This document shows positions 8,601-16,830 of a stretch of 64,000 nucleotides of DNA, piece after piece. The notes beneath the pieces are model-generated. The model had not been told where the DNA came from. It saw nothing but the letters and a program-made list of their open reading frames with translations, and made no database searches. Source of the DNA: Microvenator marinus (lineage in GTDB: Bacteria; Myxococcota_A; Bradymonadia; Bradymonadales; Bradymonadaceae); contig NZ_CP042467.1 in assembly GCF_007993755.1 (NCBI RefSeq), positions 5,046,001 to 5,110,000 on the forward strand. The letters run 5' to 3'. The position numbers and the translations under genes are program-made. Each line of letters starts with the position of its first letter. Position 1 is the first letter of the stretch.

Positions 8601-9314
8601 ATGTCCACGCGTCAGCGAGTTATACAAATCGTCGCAGATGTCATCGAGGCGCCCGAATCCGAGGTGCGCCCCGATTCGCATTTCTTGAACGACCTGGGAA
8701 TGACCAGTCTTGAGATCGTCAATTTGATTTGGCGAGTTGAGAGTGAGTTTTCTCTGGGCGAGACGCCTGAGTCTGTGCTCGAAGGTCTGGCGACGGTGGC
8801 GCAGCTCGTTGAATTTGTGGATTCCTTGCGCAACGAAGAGTCTGAGGTGATCGAGAGCGCGAATGGCGCCGTGATCCTAGCCTCAGACCATGCGGGCATC
8901 GGCCTAAAAGCGCATTTGATCGAGTGGTTGAGGGCGCGGGGCTGGGATGCAATAGATCTCGGCCCATCGGACTCCACCGCGGTGGATTATCCAAGCTTCG
9001 CTGGGAATCTCGCCCGCAAGGTGTCCCGTGGTGATTTTCACGCGGGAGTTTTGATTTGCGGTTCTGGAATCGGGATGTCGATCGCCGCGAATAAGGTGCC
9101 CGGAATACGCGCTGCTCTAGTCAATGAGCCGCTTTCAGCTTCAATGTCACGCAAGCACAACAACGCAAATGTGCTCTGCCTCGGCGCACGGATGGTCGGT
9201 CCTGACCTCGCTGCGGCGTGCCTCCAAGGATTTTTGGAGACCGAGTTCGAACCCGGCGATGACGGTCGTCATCAAAGGCGGGTGAATATGATTTCCGATC
9301 TAGAGCACGGATAG
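8601..9314 (+). CDS. Acyl carrier protein domain fused to ribose-5-phosphate isomerase B
   Basis: One uninterrupted 237-residue frame. Residues about 1-78 are an acyl-carrier-protein domain with the phosphopantetheine site at Ser36 in DLGMTSLEIV (Thr instead of the usual Asp before Ser). Residues about 88-237 are a complete RpiB: SDHAG (95-99), C153 in CGSGIGMSIAANK, H186 in RKHNNANVLCLG and the RHQRR motif near the end. RpiB interconverts ribose 5-phosphate and ribulose 5-phosphate; ribulose 5-phosphate is the substrate of the DHBP synthase encoded three genes downstream. The gene lies 8 nt after rpmF and 6 nt before nrdR. What the carrier domain carries is unknown. Confidence 0.9.
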   Translation: MSTRQRVIQIVADVIEAPESEVRPDSHFLNDLGMTSLEIVNLIWRVESEFSLGETPESVLEGLATVAQLVEFVDSLRNEESEVIESANGAVILASDHAGIGLKAHLIEWLRARGWDAIDLGPSDSTAVDYPSFAGNLARKVSRGDFHAGVLICGSGIGMSIAANKVPGIRAALVNEPLSASMSRKHNNANVLCLGARMVGPDLAAACLQGFLETEFEPGDDGRHQRRVNMISDLEHG

Positions 9315-9320
9315 AATGCC

Positions 9321-9863
9321 ATGCGGTGTCCTTTTTGCGGTCATATGGAGGACAAGGTCGTCGATTCCAGGCCGTCTAAAGATGGTGCGGCAATTCGGCG
9401 TCGTCGCGAGTGTTTAGAGTGCCAGCGGCGCTTCACCTCGTACGAGCATATCGAGGAAGTCTTCCCTCAGATTATTAAACGAGACGGGACTCTTGAAGAT
9501 TACGATCGGGGCAAAGTCCTCCAAGGCGTCAAGATCGCGTGCAAGAAGCTGCCGATCTCAAGGGTTCAGATCGAAGCGTTGATCGAAGCCGTAGAAGAAA
9601 GGCTCCTGCACCAGAATCAGCGTGAGGTTTCTAGCGAATGGCTGGGCTCGGAAGTCTCAGCACAGCTCCGTCTTCTCGACCCGGTGGCCTATATTCGATT
9701 CGCATCCGTCTACCGCGCATTCGGGGATATTCAACAATTCCTGAAGGAATTGCGTGAGCTCGAACCTGAGGCTCGCCCCAGGCCCGTAAACCTTGTGGCT
9801 TTGAGCTTCGAGGAGAGCGAGAACGAATCTGATGATTCGGACGGGGTCATCAATGAGCAATGA
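9321..9863 (+). CDS. nrdR: Transcriptional repressor NrdR
   Basis: NrdR represses ribonucleotide reductase genes. The N-terminal zinc ribbon is intact (CPFCG...CLEC), with the usual VVDSRP and RRRRECL segments, then an ATP-cone domain from about residue 47 (the PQIIKRDG region). At 180 residues it is somewhat longer than the usual about 150 because of an acidic C-terminal tail (ESENESDDSD). ATG at 9321 gives the canonical MRCPFCG start. Its 3' end overlaps ribD. NrdR directly before the riboflavin genes is a conserved arrangement in many proteobacteria. Confidence 0.96.
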   Translation: MRCPFCGHMEDKVVDSRPSKDGAAIRRRRECLECQRRFTSYEHIEEVFPQIIKRDGTLEDYDRGKVLQGVKIACKKLPISRVQIEALIEAVEERLLHQNQREVSSEWLGSEVSAQLRLLDPVAYIRFASVYRAFGDIQQFLKELRELEPEARPRPVNLVALSFEESENESDDSDGVINEQ

Positions 9864-10947
9864 TGAAGCGTGGATGCGGAGGGCGATTGAACTTGCCCGC
9901 AAAGGCGCAGGTCGAACCCGTCCAAACCCTCATGTCGGCTGCGTGGTGGTTCGTGATGGTGCGGTGATCGCCGAAGGGTGGCATCGGAAGGCCGGTGATG
10001 TTCACGCTGAGGTCGATGCGCTTCGGAAGACTGACGATGCTCAAGGGGCTACGGCCTACGTCAACCTCGAGCCGTGTTCTCATCATGGTAGGACTCCACC
10101 CTGTGTTGATGCGCTCGTAAATGCTCGCGTCTCCCGTGTTGTGGTTGCCATGATCGACCCCGATCCGCGGGTGAGTGGACGTGGGATTGAGCACCTAAGA
10201 GCCCATGGGATCGAAGTTGAGGTTGGGGTTCTCGAAGAGGAGGCTCGGTACCTCAATCGTGGCTATTTGAAGCTACAACGCACTCAAACCCCCTGGGTCT
10301 TGGCCAAATGGGCGATGACCCTCGATGGCAGAATCTCTAGTACCACCGGCCATTCTGCTTGGGTGACTGGAGAAGAGTCGCGGGGACTAGTCCATGAACT
10401 TCGTGATGAGCTCGATGCCATCTTGGTCGGGGCCGGAACGGTGCGTCTCGATGACCCGCAGTTAACATGTCGTCGGGAAGGTGGCAGAAACCCAACCCGC
10501 GTCATACTCGACTCGTTACTTAGTCTGGAGCCGACGCGGCGCGTATTTGACTCCAATGCCGACGTGCTTGTCTACGCGTCTGTGAACGCACCGGAGCAGG
10601 CGGAACACCTTCTTAAGGCGCGCGGCGTCAAGGTTGTGAGGGTTCCACGTCTTGCCGGTGGTTTGGATCTTCAGGCTATACTTCAGGACCTGGGTAAGCG
10701 TGGCATCATGAGCATGCTCGTCGAGGGAGGCGGTGCGGTCCACGGAAGTTTTTTTGACGCCAAGTTGGTGGACGAGGTCTTTGCATTTGTTTCGCCCAAG
10801 ATCATTGGCGGAGAGCTAGCTCCAGGGCCTGTTGGAGGCCTCGGGATTCCGCGCATGGATCAGAGTTTGAAGCTCTCCAAGGTGCAATCACGAACCCTTG
10901 GGGAGGATTTCCTCATCCAAGGCTTGCCCGTCTATGAGGAGCGCTAA
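9853..10947 (+). CDS. ribD: Bifunctional riboflavin deaminase/reductase RibD
   Basis: It performs the deamination and side-chain reduction of the pyrimidine intermediate in riboflavin synthesis. The N-terminal zinc deaminase has the HAEVDAL motif (H51, E53) and PCSHHGRTPPC (C75, C84). The C-terminal reductase begins near residue 150 (WVLAKWAMTLDGRI) and has the usual GxGTVRLDDPQLTCR and VEGGG motifs. ATG at 9853 overlaps the nrdR stop by 11 nt; an in-frame ATG at 9832 is possible but less typical. The stop overlaps the ribE start (TAATG). Confidence 0.96.
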   Translation: MSNDEAWMRRAIELARKGAGRTRPNPHVGCVVVRDGAVIAEGWHRKAGDVHAEVDALRKTDDAQGATAYVNLEPCSHHGRTPPCVDALVNARVSRVVVAMIDPDPRVSGRGIEHLRAHGIEVEVGVLEEEARYLNRGYLKLQRTQTPWVLAKWAMTLDGRISSTTGHSAWVTGEESRGLVHELRDELDAILVGAGTVRLDDPQLTCRREGGRNPTRVILDSLLSLEPTRRVFDSNADVLVYASVNAPEQAEHLLKARGVKVVRVPRLAGGLDLQAILQDLGKRGIMSMLVEGGGAVHGSFFDAKLVDEVFAFVSPKIIGGELAPGPVGGLGIPRMDQSLKLSKVQSRTLGEDFLIQGLPVYEER

Positions 10948-11582
10948 TGTTCACAGGATTGATTACGGATATTGGGGTCATACGAGACGTTAAAGGGAGT
11001 CGCACAAAGACTCTTCGAATCGAGACATCGTACGATACCAAAGACATCGAGCTCGGCGAGTCGATCGCGGTGGACGGTGTGTGTTTGACCGTGACGGAGA
11101 TCCAGGACCGTTCGTTCAGTGTAGACGCGGGCTGGGAGACTCTTGAGAAAACGGCGATAGGCAGGCGAGGACCCGGCTCCAAGGTGCACCTTGAGCGCGC
11201 ATTGGCGCTCGGTGACAGGCTTGGCGGCCATTGGGTTAGTGGCCACGTAGACGGCGTGGGTCGCGTGACCAGGCGGCAAGACTTGGACAAGTCCGTGCTC
11301 CTGGAGTTCAGCGCCCCGTCTCATGTTGCCGAGCTTTTGGTGGAGAAGGGAAGTATTGCCATCGATGGCGTGAGTTTGACCGTAAACACCGTGGACGGCG
11401 ATAAGTTCACGGTTGCGATCATTCCGTATACACAGGGAAAGACACATCTCCTTGATTTGAAGGTCTCCGATGAGGTCAACCTCGAGTCCGACATTTTGGG
11501 GAAGTACGTCCGGAAGTTATTGGGCCGCAGCGCCCGGATCGACGAAGAGTTTTTGAAGGCCAATGGTTTTTCTGTGGAGTGA
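10947..11582 (+). CDS. ribE: Riboflavin synthase alpha subunit
   Basis: Dismutation of two 6,7-dimethyl-8-ribityllumazine molecules gives riboflavin. The protein begins with the conserved MFTGLI and has two similar lumazine-binding repeats, each with a '[13 protein letters not shown]' / '[12 protein letters not shown]' core. The length of 211 residues is normal. The second repeat carries the '[10 protein letters not shown]' and '[15 protein letters not shown]' blocks typical of the family. It is coupled to ribD by a TAATG overlap and is 3 nt from ribBA. Confidence 0.95.
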   Translation: MFTGLITDIGVIRDVKGSRTKTLRIETSYDTKDIELGESIAVDGVCLTVTEIQDRSFSVDAGWETLEKTAIGRRGPGSKVHLERALALGDRLGGHWVSGHVDGVGRVTRRQDLDKSVLLEFSAPSHVAELLVEKGSIAIDGVSLTVNTVDGDKFTVAIIPYTQGKTHLLDLKVSDEVNLESDILGKYVRKLLGRSARIDEEFLKANGFSVE

Positions 11583-11585
11583 GCG

Positions 11586-12701
11586 ATGGATGACGCGATC
11601 AAGAGAGTAGAGGCAGGGCTTAAAGCGATTGCCGACGGAAAGTTCGTGATCTTGGTGGACGATGAAGATCGAGAGAACGAAGGTGATCTTGTGATCGCGG
11701 CCGAGAAGATCACGCCAGAGGCCATCAATTTTATGGCCGTGGAGGCCCGTGGCCTGATCTGTTTGGCGATGAGCGGCGAACTCCTCGATAAGCTAAAAAT
11801 TCCGATGATGGTGAGCTCGAATCAGAGCCCGTATCAGACGGCCTTTGCCGTGAGTATCGAGGCAAAAACGGGCGTGACCACCGGGATTTCAGCGGCAGAC
11901 CGTTCACGCACGATTCAAGTCGCGGTGGATGATGATTCGGGACCTGAGGATTTGGTGATGCCCGGTCATATCTTCCCTTTGCGTGCACGTGAAGGTGGGG
12001 TGCTCGTCCGAACTGGTCAGACCGAAGGCAGTGTGGACCTCGCGAAGCTCGCCGGACTCAAGTCTGCTGCGGTGATCTGTGAGATCATGAATCCAGATGG
12101 AACCATGTCCCGGATGGCGGACCTTGAGGTCTTTGCCGAGAAGCACGACTTGATGATTCTATCGGTGGCAGATCTGATCGCCTATCGGCTCCAGAAGCAA
12201 AGCCTTGTCCGGTGTATCTTGGAAGAGAAACTTGAGACCGAATGGCCAGGGGATTGGAATGTGAAGGTCTACAAGACCGTGGTCGACGATCACGAGCATT
12301 TTGTGCTGACCTGTGGAGATCTTACAGGTGACGAGCCCACACTAGTTAGGGTGCAGCATCGCGTCGATTCTTTCGAAGTCTTTACGCAGCGTCGCTCGGA
12401 GACCTTTGCGAATCTTCAAGGTGCAATGAAGAAGATTTCGGAGGTCGGCAAGGGGCTTATCATCTACCTCGATAGACCTGCCAGCGGCGCAAAAGCTGTG
12501 TTGAGAAAGCATCAAGGAACCTCTCAAGATGAGGTCGATGTGAATCGACCCCAAGAGGTTTTGCGAGATCTTGGAATCGGCGCACAAATCCTCGTGGACT
12601 GTGGCGTGCACAAGATTCGCGTGTTAACGAATCGCCCGCGTAAAATCTTAGGCACCGAAGCCTACGGTTTGGAGATCGTGGACCACGTTCCAATCGACTG
12701 A
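11586..12701 (+). CDS. ribBA: DHBP synthase with degenerate GTP cyclohydrolase II domain (RibBX-type)
   Basis: Residues about 1-200 form a complete 3,4-dihydroxy-2-butanone-4-phosphate synthase ([11 protein letters not shown], the [16 protein letters not shown] region), which makes the four-carbon unit from ribulose 5-phosphate. Residues about 205-371 are recognisable as RibA-like (CGDLTG near the start, [13 protein letters not shown] near the end). However, the zinc-binding CLTGD...RCDCG segment is replaced by [20 protein letters not shown], with no cysteine, and the QEGRGIGL segment is replaced by [10 protein letters not shown]. The GTP cyclohydrolase II activity should therefore be absent, as in 'RibBX' proteins, and another gene elsewhere must supply it. 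It sits in the rib operon between ribE and ribH. Confidence 0.93.
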   Translation: MDDAIKRVEAGLKAIADGKFVILVDDEDRENEGDLVIAAEKITPEAINFMAVEARGLICLAMSGELLDKLKIPMMVSSNQSPYQTAFAVSIEAKTGVTTGISAADRSRTIQVAVDDDSGPEDLVMPGHIFPLRAREGGVLVRTGQTEGSVDLAKLAGLKSAAVICEIMNPDGTMSRMADLEVFAEKHDLMILSVADLIAYRLQKQSLVRCILEEKLETEWPGDWNVKVYKTVVDDHEHFVLTCGDLTGDEPTLVRVQHRVDSFEVFTQRRSETFANLQGAMKKISEVGKGLIIYLDRPASGAKAVLRKHQGTSQDEVDVNRPQEVLRDLGIGAQILVDCGVHKIRVLTNRPRKILGTEAYGLEIVDHVPID

Positions 12702-12720
12702 AAGAATTTAGGAGTTAGTG

Positions 12721-13206
12721 ATGACAATCGACGGTGTAAAGGTTGTAGAAGGCCTCTTTCAGGCTCAGGGTAAGCGCTTTGGAATCGTAGCGAGCCGCTG
12801 GAATGGGTTCTTCGCAGACCGTTTGGTCGAAGGAGCCATCGATGCTTTGGTCCGCCACGGTGCTTCGCGCGACGACATTTCCGTAGTGAAGTGCCCGGGG
12901 AGCTTCGAGGTGCCAATGGTGACCAAGAAACTCGCGGAGACTAAGAAGTTTGACGCGATCATTTCGCTTGGTGTCCTCATTCGTGGCGCGACCCCGCATT
13001 TCGACCATATCAGCGCCGAGGCCACTAAGGGCATTGCGTCGGTGAGCATGGATTCTGGAATTCCGGTGGCCTTTGGCGTCCTGACCTGTGATTCGCTCGA
13101 GCAAGCTATCGAGAGAAGCGGCTCCAAGGCAGGAAATAAGGGCGTTGAAGCGGCTATGGCAGCGATTGAGATGGTGAGCCTCTACGACGCGATCGAGGGG
13201 CTATGA
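12721..13206 (+). CDS. ribH: 6,7-dimethyl-8-ribityllumazine synthase
   Basis: It condenses the pyrimidine and four-carbon intermediates into lumazine. Family landmarks are present: [12 protein letters not shown] near the N-terminus, [22 protein letters not shown] (with the catalytic His region), [10 protein letters not shown] and a closing GNKGVEAA. The length of 161 residues is standard. ATG at 12721 follows TAGGAG with a 6-nt spacer; the GTG directly before it is disregarded. The stop overlaps nusB. Confidence 0.96.
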   Translation: MTIDGVKVVEGLFQAQGKRFGIVASRWNGFFADRLVEGAIDALVRHGASRDDISVVKCPGSFEVPMVTKKLAETKKFDAIISLGVLIRGATPHFDHISAEATKGIASVSMDSGIPVAFGVLTCDSLEQAIERSGSKAGNKGVEAAMAAIEMVSLYDAIEGL

Positions 13207-13640
13207 GAAATCGAGACGATCAGGCGCCTTATCGCAAGGCTGCGCTCTTGGTGTTGGCTTCACTCGATATCTCCCCTCAGGAGACTTCGGAGGCTTTGAG
13301 ACTTGAGCGCGGGACGTTGCGAGAAGAGTTCGGTCCAGATTTGGACGCGAATTGGCACCTCGTAGAAGAGCGAGTTGAGGGTGTCTTCAGCCAAATGGCG
13401 AAGCTCAACGAAGAGATTCAAGCGGTCAGCCCGCGTTGGAAGATGGCCAGGATGGCTCCTGTGGATCGGAGTATTCTTAGGCTTGGGTTCTGGGATATTT
13501 TGCACGGTGGGTACAACGCTTGGGCCGTCATCAACGATTGTGTGGAGCTCGCCAAAGATTACGGTGAGAAAGGAACCCCTGCCTTTGTAAACGGACTTCT
13601 GGACCAGATGTGCAAAAATCACGGTATCTCTATCCTTTAA
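13203..13640 (+). CDS. nusB: Transcription antitermination factor NusB
   Basis: NusB with NusE (S10) binds boxA RNA in antitermination on rRNA operons. The C-terminal signature is clear: [22 protein letters not shown], then [14 protein letters not shown] and [11 protein letters not shown]. The N-terminal half is more divergent than usual but has the expected [13 protein letters not shown] helix. The length is 145 residues. ATG overlaps the ribH stop by 4 nt. The ribH-nusB order is widely conserved. Confidence 0.93.
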   Translation: MRNRDDQAPYRKAALLVLASLDISPQETSEALRLERGTLREEFGPDLDANWHLVEERVEGVFSQMAKLNEEIQAVSPRWKMARMAPVDRSILRLGFWDILHGGYNAWAVINDCVELAKDYGEKGTPAFVNGLLDQMCKNHGISIL

Positions 13641-14206
13641 TCCTGGTCAGTGCCCTCGCGCTGGGTTGCCGAGACTCTGGAGAGTCGGCGTCCGGTCCGG
13701 AGCAGTACTTGAGCGCCGGCAAACGAGTTGTTCTGAACTCGGCGGAAGGGCAACCGCTCTTCAAGATTCGGCGTAAATCACGCTACGACAAAGTCTACGA
13801 TGATGATCTCAGGGGCGTTGGACGGGTCTGGGTCGAAGATGCCACCGTGCACGTCGAACCTTTAGACGGGGAGCCAACTTCCAGCGGGTGGAGCGAGGAG
13901 AACTGGAGTCTCGGTGAGCGCGTGCGCGTTGAGCCCATGGAGGACGCGTGGCTCGTTTGGGGAGCGAAGAACAAACTCATCGGTTATCTGACCCACGTCG
14001 GAGATGTCTGGGAATTCCGCCGAGAATGGGGCGAGGCTCCAGAATGGGTGGCGTCCAAAGAGGGGAGTGGAGCCGTGGTTAAAACGGAAGATAAAGTCGT
14101 CGCACGTTCCACGCGAATGACGCCGCTGGAGGCGATTTGCGCGCTTCTTCCTGAACTCGGGCCGCTAGAGCGCGCTGCGCTCTCGAAGGCCTTAGAGCTG
14201 GTCTAG
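13610..14206 (+). CDS. Lipoprotein of unknown function
   Basis: The gene starts with GTG at 13610, inside the nusB 3' end (31-nt overlap). It encodes a lipoprotein signal with lipobox ALGC (Cys20) and a mature part of about 180 residues with no recognised domain. The mature part is acidic and strand-rich (many W-E and V-E repeats), suggesting a small beta domain. No family is recognised. It is cotranscribed with the rib-nusB operon and ends the operon. Its end overlaps the opposite-strand coiled-coil gene by 15 nt. Confidence 0.7.
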   Translation: MQKSRYLYPLILVSALALGCRDSGESASGPEQYLSAGKRVVLNSAEGQPLFKIRRKSRYDKVYDDDLRGVGRVWVEDATVHVEPLDGEPTSSGWSEENWSLGERVRVEPMEDAWLVWGAKNKLIGYLTHVGDVWEFRREWGEAPEWVASKEGSGAVVKTEDKVVARSTRMTPLEAICALLPELGPLERAALSKALELV

Positions 14207-14644
14207 AAGCTCTTTACGGCGCTTTCTGTCGAACACACCTAAAGAGAGGGCTTCAGCTGCGACACGGCGCATATGTTCGGCTTCCTCTCGGATCTCCTTG
14301 CTCTCTCGGTCATTCTCCATGCGTTCTTCCATCCAGAGATGTAGGCGTGTGGAGAGCAGAGCAACTTGTTCCTCGAGTGCCTGAGCCCGTTTTTCTGCTG
14401 ATTCGTTGCGATTGTTCGCCTGGTCTCGTTGCCAGATGGCGAACTCACAGAGTTGGTAGAGTTCGTGGAGGGTTCGGTCCACCTCAAGCCAACGCTCGAG
14501 GGGCATGGTGACCGCAGTCTCTTTGACTTTGGGGGCGCGTCGGATGCCCTGGGATGGCTCGCCAAATTTCTGAACTTGTGAGTCTTCGGTTTGTTCGGCG
14601 TGTTCTGCGAATTCAACGAACTCGGCTTCGATAATCGTGGACAT
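14192..14644 (-). CDS. Coiled-coil protein of unknown function
   Basis: A 150-residue protein with no signal peptide. Residues about 50-150 are almost wholly charged helix with heptad-like spacing (for example the RAQALEEQVALLSTRL region), predicted as a coiled coil. Its start at 14644 has a GGAGGA ribosome-binding site just upstream. It converges on the preceding lipoprotein gene and overlaps its end. No family is recognised. Confidence 0.65.
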   Translation of the reverse strand: MSTIIEAEFVEFAEHAEQTEDSQVQKFGEPSQGIRRAPKVKETAVTMPLERWLEVDRTLHELYQLCEFAIWQRDQANNRNESAEKRAQALEEQVALLSTRLHLWMEERMENDRESKEIREEAEHMRRVAAEALSLGVFDRKRRKELLDQL

Positions 14645-14767
14645 GTCTCCTCCATGAAACTTTTGCGCAACTTCCTTGTGCGCGTTGAAACGATCTCCAA
14701 CGAGTCTGAACGATTTGTGCCGATCGTCAAAAAAATGAAAAAATCTATGTGCTTAGTTCTGGGAGCC

Positions 14768-14796
14768 TTGACGTAGGTCTCGGAATTCTCTAGTGA
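14768..14796 (+). promoter_or_regulatory. Candidate sigma-70 promoter for the ferritin-like gene
   Basis: TTGACG (14768-14773), a 17-nt spacer and TAGTGA (14791-14796) lie about 75 nt before the gene. An ACAATAA element further on could serve instead as the -10. Moderate match only. Confidence 0.35.
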
Positions 14797-14869
14797 AGCG
14801 GGCACAATAACTTAGAGACAGGGACGGCGTGGGACATGGCCGTGATCCGTCGATCTTCAGGGAGATGTG

Positions 14870-15487
14870 ATGAGAGAAGAATTAAAGTCAGTTTTAGAAG
14901 GAATTACGTCTGCTCGGCAGCTCGAGGCAGAGTTCTTAAATACATTGTCGTTGCTTGAGTTTACGGGAGCGCGCAAGATCTCAAAGACCGTGGCTGAGCA
15001 CCATCCGAGCCTCGAAGTATTGGACCACCTCGCCGACGAAACTCGCCACGCTGCCGCGCTCAAGCGCCTCGCGGTCGAGGTCGGTGGTGGCGAGCCTGGC
15101 TACATCGCTCGTGAGGCTGCTGCGAAGTACTTCTATAAGCTCGATCGTGAATTGGCCGCTTGGGTGGAGGACTTGGTTGGGCAGCCCGACATGGTGCTCA
15201 CCTACCGTTTGGTCACGACGATGATCGAGCGTCGTGCGATGGTGCTCTATCCGCTCTATCGCAAGGCGAGCGCGACTTCGAGCGTTCGAGACGAGTTGCG
15301 GGCGATTATCATTGAAGAACAAGGTCATCGTGTGGCGATTGAGGAGGCGTGTGTCGCCATGCTCGAGCCCTACGGCGTGACGAGCCTTGCGGCCCCAGAA
15401 GCTGTTGAGTCGGCGTTCTTCAGTGCGTTCTTAAGAGAGCTTGCTGCCGAAGTCGAGGACAGGTTGGTCTTCGAGAAATCGGCTTAG
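14870..15487 (+). CDS. Ferritin-like diiron protein
   Basis: A 205-residue, mostly helical protein with the spacing of a diiron four-helix bundle: Glu in LEFTGARKI, ExxH in DETRHA, Glu in TMIERRAMVLY and ExxH in EEQGHR. That makes a full E...ExxH...E...ExxH set. This suggests an iron- or oxygen-handling or hydroxylase-type protein of the ferritin-like superfamily, but the subgroup cannot be named. ATG at 14870 follows GGAG; a GTG at 14867 is adjacent. It is monocistronic, facing folA. Confidence 0.75.
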   Translation: MREELKSVLEGITSARQLEAEFLNTLSLLEFTGARKISKTVAEHHPSLEVLDHLADETRHAAALKRLAVEVGGGEPGYIAREAAAKYFYKLDRELAAWVEDLVGQPDMVLTYRLVTTMIERRAMVLYPLYRKASATSSVRDELRAIIIEEQGHRVAIEEACVAMLEPYGVTSLAAPEAVESAFFSAFLRELAAEVEDRLVFEKSA

Positions 15488-15496
15488 TGCCGTTCC

Positions 15497-16033
15497 CTAC
15501 TCGAAGTCCGACGCATTGAGTTCGTCGGAGCCTTCTCGGCCTTGAGCTGCCTGAATCCTATCCAAGACAAGGAAGGTGTGGGCGTAAGGGTTCTTTTCAT
15601 CAGCCGCAACGTGGGTGGATTCAACAACTTTCCATTCCGACGGGACGATGGCTGGAAACCGCGTGTCACCTTCTGGTTTTGCGTGCACAACCGTGAGGTA
15701 GAACCGGTCCGCTCGGGGCAGGAAATGTTGATAGAGTCCGCTGCCGCCTAGAATCATGAGTTCTTGGTCTTCGCTCGGGTCGGCAAGCTCGATAGCGTCC
15801 TCGGGGGATGAGGCCGATTCAATGCCTTCAACACCTCTTGAGGAGACCACGATGATTCGCCGCGAGGGCAGTGGAAATCCTAAGGACTCCCAGGTCAGTC
15901 TTCCCATCAAACACGTTTTCCCAATGGTCTTGGCTTTGAACCATTTGAGGTCTGAAGGAAGCCTCCATGGGAGGTCGCCATCCTTTCCAATGACGTAGTT
16001 TTCGGCGACCGCTGCGATGAGGCTAATCTTCAT
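15497..16033 (-). CDS. folA: Dihydrofolate reductase
   Basis: It reduces dihydrofolate to tetrahydrofolate with NADPH. Visible motifs are ISLIAAVAENYVIGKDGDLPW (N-terminal substrate loop), LPSDLKWFK, the MGRLTWESLG cofactor site and ILGGSGLY. The length of 178 residues is close to the usual 160-170, with a short extra C-terminal tail. It lies 2 nt downstream of thyA on the same strand; ThyA makes the dihydrofolate that FolA recycles, so the pair is a functional unit. Confidence 0.96.
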   Translation of the reverse strand: MKISLIAAVAENYVIGKDGDLPWRLPSDLKWFKAKTIGKTCLMGRLTWESLGFPLPSRRIIVVSSRGVEGIESASSPEDAIELADPSEDQELMILGGSGLYQHFLPRADRFYLTVVHAKPEGDTRFPAIVPSEWKVVESTHVAADEKNPYAHTFLVLDRIQAAQGREGSDELNASDFE

Positions 16034-16035
16034 GT

Positions 16036-16830
16036 TCAGACCGCGATTGGAGCTTTGATGGATGGGTGCGATTGATAGCCCAAGATTTGAATGTCTTCGA
16101 ATCGGAAGTCATTGATGTCTTTGACCTCGGGGTTGAGCTCAAGTTTAGGCAAAGGGTAGGGCTCTCTGCTCAGTTGAAGCTGAACCTGTTCCATATGATT
16201 GAGATAGATATGAGCGTCGCCAAATGTGTGCACAAACTCCCCGACTTCTAGACCCACAACTTGAGCCACCATATGCGTTAGAAGTGCGTACGATGCGATG
16301 TTGAACGGCACACCCAGAAAGATATCGGCGCTTCGCTGATAGAGCTGGCACGAGAGCTTGGAATTCGCGACGTAGAATTGGAAGAGCGCGTGGCAAGGCG
16401 GCAGCGCCATGTCGTCCACCAGCGCCGGGTTCCACGCGCTTACGATATGCCTTCGTGAGTCTGGGTTATGCTTGAGTGAGTGGATGACTTTCTCGATCTG
16501 GTCGATGGTTTGGCCGTCGGGTGTGGGCCAGCTTCGCCATTGGACACCGTAGACGGGACCTAAGTCTCCGTTTTCGTCGGCCCACTCGTCCCAAATTGAG
16601 ACTCCGTTTTCTTGAAGGTATCGGATGTTTTGGTCGCCCCTTAAGAACCAGAGGAGTTCGTGGATGATCGACCGAAAATGCAGCTTCTTTGTGGTCACGG
16701 CCGGAAAGCCTTTCGAGAGGTCAAATCTCATTTGGTAGCCGAAAACACTGCGTGTGCCTGTTCCCGTTCGGTCTTGCTTTTCAACCCCGTATTCCAATAC
16801 ATGTTCGAGCAGTCGATGATAGTTTTCCAT
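16036..16830 (-). CDS. thyA: Thymidylate synthase
   Basis: It methylates dUMP to dTMP using methylene-tetrahydrofolate. The catalytic cysteine is C146 in [12 protein letters not shown], the same position as in the E. coli enzyme, and the length of 264 residues is identical. Other blocks are [33 protein letters not shown] and HIYLNH. Start 16830 (MENYHRLL) is preferred because AGGAG lies 5 nt upstream; a longer frame from 16848 exists. The start codon overlaps the start of the divergent TonB receptor gene. Confidence 0.97.
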   Translation of the reverse strand: MENYHRLLEHVLEYGVEKQDRTGTGTRSVFGYQMRFDLSKGFPAVTTKKLHFRSIIHELLWFLRGDQNIRYLQENGVSIWDEWADENGDLGPVYGVQWRSWPTPDGQTIDQIEKVIHSLKHNPDSRRHIVSAWNPALVDDMALPPCHALFQFYVANSKLSCQLYQRSADIFLGVPFNIASYALLTHMVAQVVGLEVGEFVHTFGDAHIYLNHMEQVQLQLSREPYPLPKLELNPEVKDINDFRFEDIQILGYQSHPSIKAPIAV

